Below are positions 36,790 to 50,131 of a stretch of 64,000 bases of DNA, in pieces. The stretch is from Azadirachta indica (taxonomy: Eukaryota > Streptophyta > Magnoliopsida > Sapindales > Meliaceae). Each line of letters opens with the position of its first letter. The stretch's first letter is position 1. The notes beneath the pieces were generated by a model. That model had not been told where the DNA came from. It searched no databases and saw nothing but the letters and a program-made list of their open reading frames with translations. The DNA lies in NCBI GenBank assembly GCA_022749755.1, contig CM040453.1, positions 7,896,102 to 7,960,101 on the forward strand. The letters are read 5' to 3'. Made by a program: the position numbers and the translations under genes.

Positions 36790-39023
36790 TATTTGAGAAA
36801 TAAAGATAAGATATAAAATATTGACAAAATTATTAATAAAGATTTATCACCATAAGAAGAATTTATAATTTTATTAAAATTTGAAAAGAAGCGATAAAGA
36901 ACCAAGTTGATTTAGAAAAAGAGTATTAAAGAAAATAAAATAATTATTAAAAAATTAATATCTTATAATTTAATGAGGTATATTTAGAATAGGGATTTGA
37001 AGAAAATAATAAAGAAATGATAAGAATATCACTCTATTATTTATTTGATATTTCAAATTTACAAGGGTGTCAAAAGAATAGTTTAGATGATTTGAAATCT
37101 TGAAGTGAAAACGAGAAATTAAGGGATTAATGCGTAGAATGTAGAATAATAAATATAAAATATTGATTTTCATATATTTTATATTAAAAAAATAAATAAC
37201 TTAATATTTATATTTTAAAAAAAAATAAATAAATCACTTGGACATCCAATTTTATTCTTCAAATTTGAGATTAATTTAAATTTTAATATAAAATAATGTT
37301 AACTTAATTTGTTTAAAATATCACAAGTTCAATTGACAACTTTATAAAAAATAAAATTTATAATCATAACCTCTACAACTAATTATGATTTTTCAAGAGA
37401 AAAATCATACATGGATGGAATTTTTTGAATAAAATAAAAAGTCATGGGTATGAAATTAGGGAAGAAAATTTAAAAGAATAAAAAACAGTTAAAAAAAATG
37501 CACTATAAATAGCTTGGGCTAATAATGCAGAAAACGATGTTGATAATTATTATTACAAGCTAACTGAATTCATTAATAATCTAATTTATTTTCTCTAATA
37601 TCTCATTAACTATTGCTATATGTGAATATCATTTTTTTTTAGCATATAATATGTTATGAATAATTATTTTGATATTTGAACCTCTAAAAGAAGTCTGTAT
37701 ACTCTTGAAGTGTCATTTCATGCTCATAGTATTATTCGCTTGGTAGTTACTAGTTGTAACATAAAATTTATGTGATAAGACATGATTAAGCTTCATAATA
37801 TATGTGACATGATTTTTCATTTGTTCCATTCTTTATGATATCATTGTTACATAAAATGCTTATTCTTGAAAAGTAAGTTTAGTTGCTTGAGAAATCGAAG
37901 CTTTTTTTTTCCCCTTTTTTTTTGAGGGCTTGAACAGTTCAACTAATATGATTACGAATGAATTAGTTGCAAATCCAATTTATTAAGTCAGGAGATGAGG
38001 AAGATGGATACATATACCTACCACGAACATTTTCTTCTCTCCCACCTCTCGAAAACCAGGATAAGAGTAAGTGTTTGGCTAAGAAGCACTTTTCATTCAG
38101 AAGCGCTTTTTAGAAAAGCAAATACCAAGTTTAAAATTTTCATACCCAGACATGAGATAGGGTCTGAGACAAAAACAAGAATTTTGTGCAAAAATTTGTT
38201 TGTATTTATAATTCTGTACACATAGACAATTTTGCTAATTTAATTCTTGGATAAATAAAAAAAGAAACTATTTACTGACTTTTCTTCTCCGCTTGTCAGA
38301 AAATCACTTTTTTTCAAAGCCAGCCTGCGTGCGTAATTATTAATTAATAATTCTTTAAATTTGTATCTGAATTCTGATGATGCACTCAGGCATCTACTAA
38401 GTAATCTTATAAACAGTTTTTAAGAAAACAAAAACAAGACTGCATTTTTATCAATATTTTTTTATGCATATAAAATAATACAAACTACTCTTGCGTGTCT
38501 TTTTGATGAGGATCGAATTTGAATGATGTGTCAAAATTTTTCACTCTCTTCTTCTAAATTATTAAATTTAAAGTCAGTAAATAAATTTTATTTCCAAATT
38601 TTGAACGGCTTCTAACAATTGTTATAAATAAAATGTATTCAGAGATTATTTTAATTATATTGCTATAATATTATATATGAAGACTTAGTAGGCAAGTATT
38701 GCATGTTTTTTCTTCAGATTTTTTGTTTCGATTTGTGCCAACGAATCCCCAGATAGATTTAATTGAAAAAAACGATTCAAATTGTTAGAATATTAATTTG
38801 TGTCAAAATCATTGATGGAATCAAAATCTTTCCATCCAACTGATAAAACTATGTCAATTCAAAGTCGGCCATTTTATATCAAATCTCCTTCTGGCAAACG
38901 CGGCCTTTCCAAGATTACAAGCAATACAACATTCCCTATTTCAACTTAAATTAAGGATCTTCCTCTCCTCTGATTTCTTTCTCTTCAATTAATTAATTAA
39001 TTATATTTTACTTTTAAATCCAC

Positions 39024-39064
39024 CACATACATACATACATACATACATACATACATACATACAT
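39024..39064. repeat. (ACAT)n microsatellite
   Basis: About ten uninterrupted tetranucleotide units. Confidence 0.95.
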
Positions 39065-39418
39065 AGTATTAAAATAATACTGAGAGAAATACATTAGCCT
39101 CGCAATGTCTTGTAATGTTAGGTAATAGTATCACTCAACCTAACCTAAGCAATAACGTACGTTTAATAATTAAATAATTATCCTCGTACTATTGTATATA
39201 TATATGTATTAATATAAAATAAAATAAGATTTGTTTTTACCATCTTTTTCTTCCCAGGTGTATCTGGCCTCGAAGTTTCCTCTTACTTTCACTTAGCTCA
39301 ACAAATCGTGTTTGATTGTTCTTTTTCTTTCTTGTTGCTTTGCTTTTGTTCAAATTCTGTTCATATCAAAATTAAAAGATAAATAAAAATTATTATTTCT
39401 TAATATAATTGCATTTGC

Positions 39419-39462
<44 letters not shown>

Positions 39463-39480
39463 TTGTGGTGTGTGTGTGTG
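39419..39480. repeat. (AT)n(GT)n compound microsatellite
   Basis: About 11 AT units followed by about 10 GT units and an interrupted second GT block. Confidence 0.95.
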
Positions 39481-40020
39481 ATCATGTATCTTTAAACAAA
39501 CTTTCGTTATCTTTATTTTTAAATTCATCACCACCAATAATTATTCTGATTTCAAAAACAAACTTCATTATTTTATTTTTAAAAAATACTTTTATAAAAT
39601 GTACAACAATTTCTTATTTCAGTATTCATTTCTCATTCGCCAGCCAATCACTCACCATCTAGTATAAGCAGACAAAATAAACGGTAAACAAACAGAGACT
39701 TGGCAGAGGTAGAGCATGAACGTAATTTCAAATTAAATAAATAGAAAAACGAAATACAAAACGTAACTGTGCTTCCATGGCAACTTACCTTAAACTAGCT
39801 ATAAGCTTTATCTTGCAGCAGAAAACCCGAATAAATAAACAAAACGAACGTGGTTTTGTTTTGGCGGTTTCATTGGGACTGAGTATATTTTCGTTACAAT
39901 ATTCCCTAGTAAAGACATCTTTTTTAGACTCTAACGCCATTATTGGAAAACTTTTCCTTCCTCTTTCTCTTCTTTTCTCTTCCATCTTGAATAGTTTTCG
40001 TTGCACAAGTCTGAAGGGAA

Positions 40021-43000
40021 ATGGGGTTTCTGAGTAGTGTGTTGGGAATTTTTGGTTTTGGCATTGGACTTGCCCTTGGACTACTTGTTGGGTTCTTCCT
40101 CTTCATATATTCTAAGCCTAAAGAAGTTGTTGAGGTAACCATTCAATGTCTTTTATCTGCTTTAGTTTGATGGATTCTATATCTGGCTTTTCTGTTCTTT
40201 GATTGACTTTTATCTCTTGTGGATTGATTTTATATTTACATAGTCTCTGCTGAATCCAATAGATTGTGAAAACGTATGCACTGGTGCATTTTTGTTTATT
40301 CATTTGTTATAAGTGCAACTTGTTTCGAAGGAAAGAGGAGATTAATTAACTGTTGTGATTGTGAGGAAGCGTTGTGATCAAATGGCCTCGGATTCATACA
40401 ATAAGGATTTTGAAAAGCAGAAATGGAAGTGGGATTTTTTTTTTCTTTTTGTTATTTTCAAGATTTAAGGGTGCGAGTTATTTCTTCAATGGGGATTCCG
40501 ATGTAGAAGGAGAACTAATTTGACTTATTTTAGTTTCAAATGCTTCCAATTTGCAATAAGAGAAGCCCACAATTGGGTTTCAGTTGGAACAGCTTATTTT
40601 TGTTGTTTGTAACTTGCGTTGTCGTCATTTCAACTTTGTCCCCACCTTTACATCATATTGTAAAATTGCTGCCCTTTCGCGGTCTCAGTTGATGAATACA
40701 TTTGGTACTGTTTAAACATTTAGGTGGTTGTTTAACACGGTCTAAATTCTTTTTTAATCAGCCACCCAACCCCCCTCAATCTCTTCCATAAAATGCTTAA
40801 CCAAGTTGAGAAGACATTTTCTTCTTGATCTATTGAACAAATCCCCTCCTTAGGATGACTAAATGATTTAGTACACCTCTCCAACAATGAATAAAGGCAA
40901 ATTCTGGAGTTACAGCAGACATTTGATTGCTCCCTTCAGTGCTGATGAAGTCCTCTAGCACAATCTCTTAGAAAATTCATGAAAATTTCCTCGTTGATCT
41001 GAGCTAGAAATGCATTTGTTTAAATAATATAAACTTTAAGAGGTACATCTTTTAGATGTTATGAAAGACAGAGTGCAGCAGAGTTCACTTGGAAGATGAG
41101 TCTGAGGCACATTTTGTTATTTGAAGGAAGCAGAAGCCTGGGTGTTTTATTTTCTTCTTTAACTCTACACATATTAAATTTATGGACTCTTTACTACATT
41201 TATGTTTGACTGCTCTAAGCTTCATAAGCATTAAAATCTGAAAATTTTTTTCTCAGCAATTGAAATCATACTTTTGGACACAACTTCATTGCAATAATAT
41301 TTTGGTTTTAATATTTGACTACTCTGATGCAGGATCAAGATGTTAAGGCAATTCGTGAATTGGATACCATTCCTTTGTTTGACCTCTTACCTGAAATTCC
41401 ATTGTGGGTAAAGTATCCTGATTATGAGCGAGTAAGTATTGCGGATTAGGCATAACTGATTATGTCTTCTACTTGCTTATATTATAGTTACTGTTATTTG
41501 TTTTCTTATATTCTTATCATTCTCATTTTATAGCATGAAGTTAACCACTTATTGACGATAGTAGTGTGCCTGTGCAGGTAGACTGGTTAAACAAGTTTCT
41601 CTCGGATATGTGGCCTTACCTTGATAAGGTGGTTTCTTAGCTCAAATACTTTGAAATCTATCAATGACTCTATTAAGCTTAAGTTCATACTGAATTACAG
41701 GCAATTTGTGGTACCATAAGAAGCACAGCACAGCTGATATTTGATGGGTATATTGGAAAGTATAAGATAGAAGCGATTGAGTTTCAGAATCTAACTCTTG
41801 GAACTCTTCCTCCAACAATTCATGGTAAGTTCCACGAGATTTACTGAGTCATATTCCACTAACTAAAACAACAGGGAAATGAATCCAGAGTATCCAGTCG
41901 CTCACTATGTTATGTATACAGCCAATTTCTGGTTTAAAGATGAGCATTAGCCTCTGTGGGACTATGACAGGCCTTCATTCATTAAAAGCTTACAAATTTT
42001 TTCATTTGTTTTCTATTTCATAGAGTATTCTCTCTCTTTTGTTTATACATAAACTTAGTAACAATCTCCGGATGTTTGAAGGTGTCAGGATTATTTTTTA
42101 TGCGACTTTTGAGAATTTCTGGAAAATAATTGTAGAAAGAAAAATTAAGAGAAAGTAATGCATGCGGTTAATCTGGAATCATATGTAAATAATCAAGTAT
42201 TGCTAACATTTTATGCTTACTCTTGATTGTAATGTGTAATAAGATCATATTTCTCCCATCTGATGAAGTTGTCCTCCAAGTTGTATAATGCTTAAGTGAA
42301 CAACTAGCTACATTATATTTATTTCAATTGTCAAAATCAGTATAGGATACTAATAAGAATTAGCTTGCACTAAAAATTGACCCCCATAATGCCCTTTTGT
42401 TTTTTCATAAACATCAAACTTTCTGGCACCAGAGGCTGGCTACTAATTGGTTTTCATTTTGGTTTACTGTATAAATTTTCAGGTGTCAGAGTCTATGAAA
42501 CTAACGAGAAGCTGCTAGTAATGGAACCAGCAACTAGGTGGGCTGGCAATCCCAACATTGTTTTGGTGATAAAATTGTTGTCTTTTCGAATTACAGTTCA
42601 GGTTAGAATAGACTAAGGACAATATGTTCAACAGAAGAAGGAGCAATTTTTGTTCTATAAATACAAAGAAGACGTGGTTATTTCATAACATTGATTATAT
42701 TTCTCTGCAGTTAGTTGATTTGCAAATATTTGTGGCACCGAGGGTAACTTTGAAACCTCTTGTTCCTACCTTTCCATGTTTTGCCAACATTGTGGTGTCT
42801 TTGATGGAGAAAGTAAGCAATTTTCTGTATTCATAGAAGTATTCTGATTCTAATCGATTGGATTAACTCATTCTTGTACGGTGATTTCTTTGATATATTT
42901 GCAGCCACATGTAGATTTTGGAATAAACGTACTTGGAGGAGATGTCATGTCAATACCGGGCCTTTATCAGTATGTTCAGGTGCTATACTGTTGATTCTCT

Positions 43001-44697
43001 CTTGTGTAGGAATTGAGTTTTGATATAGTCGTTTCACTTTGAATTGTTGATGAGGGTTATGTTTAATTACTGTTTGCCTGGTTATGAATCAACTAATTAT
43101 TCTAGATTCTTGCAGAAGTACATTCAAAAGTATATTGCTGGTCTCTATCTCTGGCCCCTAACTCTTGAAATACCTGTTCTTGATGCTTCAAGGTAATTTC
43201 ATATTAGTCCATTAAAAATTTCTGTCTATGAAGTGGAACCTAGAAGTTTCATTTTTCATCATACTTGTAAAGGTCACTTGATTGGTGAAGTTAGATTTAT
43301 ATCTAAATTTTTTATTTATGCATGAAGCATAATTTTGCAAGTTGAATTGAGATGCAGAAGAACAAGATTTCTCATTGTTCTTCCTTTTATTCCATTTTTT
43401 CTGTCACGAGGTAATTATTTTTGTAATTTTTCACTAGTGTGGCCATAAAGAAGCCTGTGGGAATACTACATGTGAAGGTGGTGCGGGCTTCTAAACTTTT
43501 AAAGAAAGATTTCCTTGGAACGTCTGATCCTTACGTTAAACTGAAACTGACTGGAGACAAGCTGCCAGCGAAGAAAACCACCATCAAGAAGAAGAACTTG
43601 AATCCTGAATGGAATGAGAACTTCAAGCTTGTTGTGAAGGAACCAGAGTCTCAAGTTCTTCAATTACAAGTCTTCGACTGGGACAAGGTTTTTACTTTAT
43701 CATCATAGCTGTTTCAAGTAGGACAAAGGAAAAGAAAGAAAAGTTCTAATTTTAATATGAATTTGTTGGAATTGAGTTATGCTGAAGAGAATTTTTTTTC
43801 ACTGAACATTTCTCATCCTATTAGGGTTAAAAATGGTTTTTCCAATTATCCACAGGTTGGAGGACATGACAGGTTGGGAATGCAGATGGTTCCTCTGAAA
43901 CAACTCACACCCCATGAGATGAAAGAATTTACTCTGGATTTGCTCAAGCATACAAATGTTGTTGATCCTAAAGACACCAAACATAGGGGAACAATTGTAG
44001 TTGAGCTGACCTATGTACCTTTTAAAGAAGACAGCTCTAAGCTTGGTTCATTATCAGACAAGTATAGCAGGAAGGAAAGTGGAACAGACAAGTCATCTGA
44101 TGAGGAGATCTTGAGCGGAGCAGGTCTCCTTTCAGTTGTAGTCCAAGGGGCTGAGGATGTAGAGGGAGAGGATCACAACAATCCATACGCTTTAATCCTT
44201 TTTAGAGGAGAAAAAAAGAAAACTAAGGTGAACTTTCTTTTCCTCATATATACCAACGCATTTCAAATGTACATTTCATTTCAGTTCTCTATCAGCATTA
44301 GAAGTGATCTCATGTATACTATATTTACCCTTTGTCTATGCAAATTTTGTTCTAAAGATGATTCGAAAAACTCGGGACCCTCGCTGGAATGAAGAGTTTC
44401 AGTTTATGCTAGAGGAGCCTCCTTTGCATGAGAAGATCTATATTGAGGTTATGAGTAAAAGAACGGGCCTCAGATTTTGGTCAAAGGTATCAATGTCCCT
44501 CACTCTTGTTTAAATTTCTCCGGAGTTTAGCATGTTTGGAGTTTTCAATCATCTTCTTGTCTATGCAGGAATCATTGGGGCATGTACAAATTAATCTGAC
44601 AGATGTTTTGCACAATGGACGCATAAATGAAAAATACCATTTAATCAATTCAAAAAATGGGATGATACATGTTGAGATACGGTGGACAATGGTTTGA
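40021..44697 (+). CDS. SYT3: Synaptotagmin, SYT3-type (SMP + two C2 domains), 12 exons
   Basis: Endoplasmic-reticulum-plasma-membrane tether and lipid-transfer protein. Exons: 40021-40134, 41333-41431, 41578-41628, 41701-41824, 42483-42601, 42711-42812, 42905-42979, 43116-43192, 43438-43687, 43856-44227, 44358-44486, 44569-44697. All have GT..AG borders and keep frame, giving 546 residues (family about 540). It has an N-terminal membrane anchor (about 1-32), an SMP lipid-binding domain (about 65-250, with LPEIPLWVKYPDYERVDW and FPCFANIVVSLMEKPHVDFG), C2A (about 260-385, KKDFLGTSDPYVKL and FDWDK retaining acidic Ca-binding positions) and C2B (about 415-535, NNPY in place of SDPY and no acidic pair near VMSKRTG, so probably Ca-independent). 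Sequence details such as GTIRS...IFDGYIGKYKIE and VGGHDRLGMQM fit the SYT3 branch rather than SYT1 or SYT2. Confidence 0.95.
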
Positions 44698-45429
44698 GAT
44701 ATTGAGAGATCATATATATGAGGGATGATAAATTGCAGAAACGGGATGAAGGTAAAATATATGTTTAATATCATATATAAGAGTATACAAGATAACTACA
44801 AAAGTATGCTGGCTTAGAGAGCTAGCTGGGAAGAGTGAAGAAAAAGGATATGAAAGATATAGGGAAAGTTCGTTTTGTTTGTAGTCTTATTAGGGGTTTA
44901 TTGGTGACTGCCAAATAGATGGTAGCATTTGTACAAAAATGTTGTTCAAAAACATTATTTTTGTTGCTTAAATGAAAATTTATATCGATCGATGATGATG
45001 ATTTTGAATGTATAGTCATTGCCTTGTAACTCTCTAAAGCGACAGTTGGGCTTCAAAAAATTACTAAGAAATTTCAGGGCGAAAACAGAGTCTGCCAGAT
45101 GCTGTATGTACATAAATATATGTTGTGCTGCTGCCTACAGCAGACCCATTAATCAAACACTGAAACACATATTCTATTATTTCTGAAATCTAAAATCTAA
45201 ACCATAATAATAACAATTTAGTGCCTGTAATCTTTCTCCTTTTCGTAATCTAATCATGTTCATGCCAACACTCGAGAGCTCAAGCCACCTCCTACCAATA
45301 ACCTGAAACCATCCTTCAGAAAAAAATAAAATAAACAGAAGAAGCCCTGATTGAAGGAGCCATTTGTGCAAACTTTTACATAGATTTTCATAACTCTGTT
45401 GAAAGGAAATGAAATGAAACCAAAGTATA

Positions 45430-45525
45430 TATAAATAAATAAGCATGCATGTACCCAACCCATAGGCAACGGCAACCAAAATATAAATAAATAAATAAGC
45501 ATGCATGTACCCAACCCATATAGGC
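45430..45525. repeat. Tandem duplication, period about 56
   Basis: A unit containing AAATAAATAAGCATGCATGT followed by ACCCAACCCATA occurs twice, about 56 bases apart, nearly identical. Confidence 0.85.
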
Positions 45526-45941
45526 TATGATAATCTTTTTTTTTTTTTTTTTTAGGGGATATAAAAAAATTTTAATGAAAAGCATGTTGGGACATGATGT
45601 AAAATTATTTGGAGCCCACTGAGTGCATGGATTAGGTTTGACTTGTTGATGATCATGAATACATGGGTGACATCATGGTTCAGTAAAGTGTTCATCGTAT
45701 AATAATATCTTTGAAAGAAACAATATTAATTATCATAATTAAAGTGTTTGCCATAATCTATTATGTTAATATGTAAGTCATGTACATAATCATCTCTCTG
45801 GCAAAGTTTAGGAATGATATGTATTCTCTAAGACACTAATGTAATGCCGCATTTAATAATATATAAGATTATAAGCTAAGGAATGACTAGTCCCTTCACA
45901 TTGTGAGGTGAGAAACCCTAGATTGTTTTGGGGAGGATTCC

Positions 45942-45942
<1 letters not shown>

Positions 45943-45973
<31 letters not shown>
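45943..45973. repeat. Poly(A) tract of 31
   Basis: Uninterrupted A run. It could be a retroposed tail, but no retrogene body was recognised beside it. Confidence 0.9.
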
Positions 45974-45975
<2 letters not shown>

Positions 45976-46361
45976 TATGGGTTTTATTAAAATTGATTAG
46001 GTTTTGGAAGTGCAAGACATCCCATAGCCATTAATCAACTACAGAAGTGGGGAACACAATAAGAGAAGTTCCCTAACAATTAATAATTATTTAAAAAAAA
46101 TAAAGAAAGAAAAAGAAAAAGTCAGCTTTCTGGTTGACTTGCCCCAGAAAGTCTGGCAAAAATTGAGAGGCAGTAAAAGGGAATCCTATCCCTTCTTCTT
46201 CTTCTTCACTCCCAAAGCCAAAGCTGGAATTTTTATGAAGAGAATTTCCTTTCGTTTGCTTTAATTCTTTTTCTTTGTTAATGGATCTCCACAGCACTCA
46301 TTGCTATGGAAACAAACATTCATTATTTTCTTCTCTTTTTAAGCTCTCACTACTCAGTACT

Positions 46362-46469
46362 TACTCACTCACTCACTCACTACCTGTTGTGTGAATCATG
46401 TGTGTCCTCTCTCAAAAGGAGAGGTAAAATCAAAAAAAAAAAAAAAAAAAACAAAAAAAAAAAAAAAAA
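46362..46469. repeat. (ACTC)n tract and interrupted poly(A)
   Basis: About five ACTC units end near 46380. A 38-base A-rich run with single C interruptions covers about 46432-46469. Confidence 0.85.
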
Positions 46470-47016
46470 CAAAGTCATTGTCTTTGTTCCTTGTTGATGT
46501 TGTTTTGTGGGGGAGAGGAGAATATTATTTAACTTTTTCATTCTAAAAAGATAGAGCATTTTTTCTTTTAAAAGGTTGTCTTTTGAGGAGAGCAAAAAAG
46601 TTAGTGGGAATAGCAAAACTCCACTCAAATTCTTCCCTCTCAACATATCACTCATTCATTCCTGCTACTCTTTCTTTATTTTAATAATCCTATATTAACC
46701 AATTTCAGATACATACATGATACATATCCCTCTCTTTTAGTCTTTACTTCATCAATTATAAATAATAACAATAATAATACTCTTTTCTAAAATTTAATTA
46801 TTTCTCATGTGAAAACTTTAAAAAACAATGGAGAAATTCAACAAATAATAAATATTCTTGATTCCAACGTGCACTAAAAATTAAAGCTCTCACACCTAAA
46901 ATTCCATTGACAATTTGGGATTAAAAAGTGAGATATAGAATAGATGTAGTGGAGAATTGTAGAATTTTTTAGGGAAAGACCAGAGAACCAAATTCCATAT
47001 GCTGGTGCCATACACG

Positions 47017-47050
47017 CTTCTTCTTCTTCTTCTTCTTCTTCTTCTTCTTC
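47017..47050. repeat. (CTT)n microsatellite
   Basis: About eleven CTT units. Confidence 0.95.
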
Positions 47051-47216
47051 TAAATAATACTAATTACAATAAAGATAAATAACTAATGGCTAGTTGTAGT
47101 GCTGGATCCAACTCCCAACCATATTTCTGACTTCTATTGGTCACCTTGGAATGATTTCATATGGTCCATTTTCAATTTTGGGCATATTTATCTCCACAAT
47201 ATTAATCCCCACTTTA

Positions 47217-47269
<53 letters not shown>
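47217..47269. repeat. (ATT)n microsatellite
   Basis: About 17 uninterrupted trinucleotide units. The context is similar to the sites where the long-TIR transposons have inserted. Confidence 0.95.
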
Positions 47270-48825
47270 GCTTCTTCAACCTTATTGACCTATTACCAAC
47301 ATTCCAATCCAATTACTGCAAAAATCCCATATGCCTCACTTTTTTCCACTTCCATTTAATTCCCATTTTGAACCTATTATTCCTTCATTAATATCAAAGT
47401 CTTCTCTCATCTCTTATACATACGGCACTACTGAATAAAATCATTATTATAACATTAAAGTATGATAATTAATCCTGTCAAACATCTCTCATTAGATAAA
47501 GGACAAGATTTTTAGGTATGGAAAGATTTCTTATAATTTTTAATAAAAGTAACAAATACTGTAGATAAAAAATATTAATTGAAAATGACTAAAACCACAA
47601 TTTTTTTTTTTCTTTTAAATAAAAGAGAAGATTGAATTAGGTTAATAAGAGTCTTCATCTCAATCTCAAAGAATAGTATAATAGAGATTTTCTAGAAGAA
47701 CTACAAGTTTATATACCTATCCAATGAAATAATAGCAGCCATATAAAATTCAAAAAAAGAGGCAAAATGTTGAATTTTCCTAAGTGCTTGTTTGTTGGAC
47801 CATTGAATTGGATTAATGCTAGTTTTGAGTTTGTGGATTGTGGTTCATAGACCAAGGTATTTTTTTTTATTTATTTATTTATAAATTATTTAATTTAAGA
47901 TTATGATAACAAGGTTGGAAAATAGAACACGTATCTAAATATATATATATATATATATAAAATAAAGTGGAAAATGTGAACCAAGAAAGATTATGATTGA
48001 AATTCAAAGAAAAAGCTTCTGAATGCAAGCGGGTAATTATGCTTCAAGACATCATTTTAGTTGTAAAAGTTGAACAAATTTATGGGTTGGGGGTGGGCAA
48101 CCCAAATTTTTTTTTTTTTTATTATTCTAAGACTACCCTACTTTGAAATCTTCTAAAATTATTTTATTTTATTTATAAGTGTTTTTGATATTGTCAAAAA
48201 TGTTTCTAAATATAAAAAAAAAAAAAACTCTCTTCTCAATTTTATTTAGCTGAATTTAATTAAAAAATACTTTTCAAAAATCAAAAAGCACCGTCTAGTG
48301 ATCTTTTTTCGGAAAAAAAGTGTTAGATTACAAAAAAAAATTATCTTTTTTCAATATATACATTTTATATCATTGTACTTTTTATTTCTTTTTTTTTTAA
48401 AAAAAAGAAAACATATACTCGAGTACTATTATTACATGTCAAAAGAGAACATTAATATACTCGTAAAAGCTCCTTTTTCTACATGAAAAGAATTTTATGT
48501 TTAATCGTACAAATCTTATATATATGAAATAATATAATAATTATGGATTTTTAATTCGATTCAAACTAAAATTTAGAAAAAATTGATTTATGTTCACATA
48601 ATTGTTAAAAAAAATAGAAAGTAATGTATGAAATACTCTTGGAAAAGAAAAGAAAATTTGTTAGGAAACAATATATTCTATTTTATTTTAATTTTTTTAA
48701 AGGAAAAAAAGAAAAAGATAAATGGAGAATAAAAGATGAAACCCCACACATGTGATATGATCTAAGAAATGTCAACAGGGGTTGACATGGACTACAGTGA
48801 TGATTTTCACGTGTGGTATTCTTCT

Positions 48826-48900
48826 CATCATGATCATCATGATCATCATCATCATCATCATCATCTCATCTCATATCATCATTCATCTCATCTCATGTGA
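48826..48900. repeat. (ATC)n and CATCT-type repeats
   Basis: ATC/ATG-rich run with embedded TGATCATCA units, followed by CATCTCATCTCAT units. Confidence 0.9.
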
Positions 48901-50121
48901 TGCAACCAAAAGTATTTTACATAAAAATAAAATTAATTTTAATTTTAATTTTCTATGATTATGAAAATCCCACCACATTTTGACTCATCATCATGCCCAA
49001 CAACAATGATACACGATCATGATGGGGTCCATCACCATACCCATCTCATCTTATCACCCTAAAGAAAAAATAATTTCTTTTCTTTTTTTTTTTTTGGTCA
49101 TTCATTCGTTCATGTACTATTAATTAATTAATTTTTGGAATTCTTTTTCTCAAATGTACAGTATAATTCAGAACCAGGCCCTCAATCAATTAAAAGGATA
49201 ACCCACTAAACATTTTAGGTTTTTTTAATAAGTTTTAATCTTTAAATTAAAAAAAAGAGTGTTTTAGGATATAAAGGATTTGACAACCATCCACTAACAC
49301 TAAAATTGTTGTCATCCATTTACAAGTGTAAATCGGAAACAAAAGTCTTATGCCAAATATATATATATATATAAATATATATTATTATATAAATTATTAT
49401 ATTTATATATTTTAAAATTAAAAATTAATATATATAATTAATACATAATTAATATAAATTTTATATTTAATCTCAACTGTTAAAAATATATAAATACAAC
49501 CATTTAAAATTCTTTCGTATATATATATATTTATATATTCGAAGAACTTAAATTTTCAAATTAAAATGTGAGATTGAAATAGTGTTCCGTTCACAATGAT
49601 TGTAAGTTTAGAAAAATTACATTTATTTATTTATTTGTTTTGGTGGATTGATAATTTAATAAATAAACAAATAAGAGAATTTCCCTTTTATGGTAATAAA
49701 GACAATGATTAGGGGCAAAAGAGGAAATACAAAGCAAAGCAAGCAACATAAATAAATAATTGTATAAAGCAGTTGGCTTTCTCTATTGAATGAAAACGTG
49801 CTTTTTTTTATTTATTTATTTTATTTTATTTATATTTATAATTGTAAATTGATGGGTGTTGGTGTCTCATCGCCTTCTCCCTTTTACTTATCTCACAAAG
49901 TCTATCTACAAACACAAACAAAAACTCAAACCAACGAAGGTCAAAACTTTGAGAGCAAATCTATCTCTCTCTCTCTCTCTATATCTATCTCTGTCTTTAA
50001 AGACGGCCAACTATAACAGCTTAAGCTCTACTCCTTTTCATCAATGGCGACTCAGTCACTTCCTTTGACAATTTCGCTTCTGCCCTTCACGCCATTTTTT
50101 CTTCCAAATATATGACATATT

Positions 50122-50131
50122 TATATAAATA
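50122..50131 (+). promoter_or_regulatory. TATA box of the RING-vWA gene
   Basis: TATATAAATA lies 372 bases before the ATG at 50504, followed by a pyrimidine-rich (CTCTCT) leader typical of plant 5' untranslated regions. Upstream, a (CT)n tract lies at about 49961-49980. Confidence 0.5.

Larger units (their letters stand above)
36801..39900. other. AT-rich intergenic region upstream of SYT3
   Basis: No gene recognised. Contains an (ACAT)n tract (39024-39064) and an (AT)n-(GT)n compound microsatellite (39419-39480). A stretch of AAGCACTTTT/AGAAGCGCTTTT inverted motifs (38085-38115) is probably a MITE remnant. The last few hundred bases should include the SYT3 promoter and leader; no clear TATA box was identified. 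Confidence 0.55.
44698..50100. other. Gene-poor region between SYT3 and the RING-vWA gene
   Basis: The first few hundred bases are presumably the SYT3 3' untranslated region. The rest is rich in simple repeats (listed separately) and long A/T runs, with no coding region I can support. A nested small hairpin is present at 48744-48816. Confidence 0.55.

Noticed and set aside
45177..45585. Overlapping minus-strand frames with repeated HACLFIY-type segments
   Set aside because: They arise from the 56-base tandem duplication and AAATAAAT repeats; no coding support.
50044..50115. A 23-codon upstream open frame before the RING-vWA gene
   Set aside because: It ends just before the likely TATA box at 50122, so it is probably not in the transcript.
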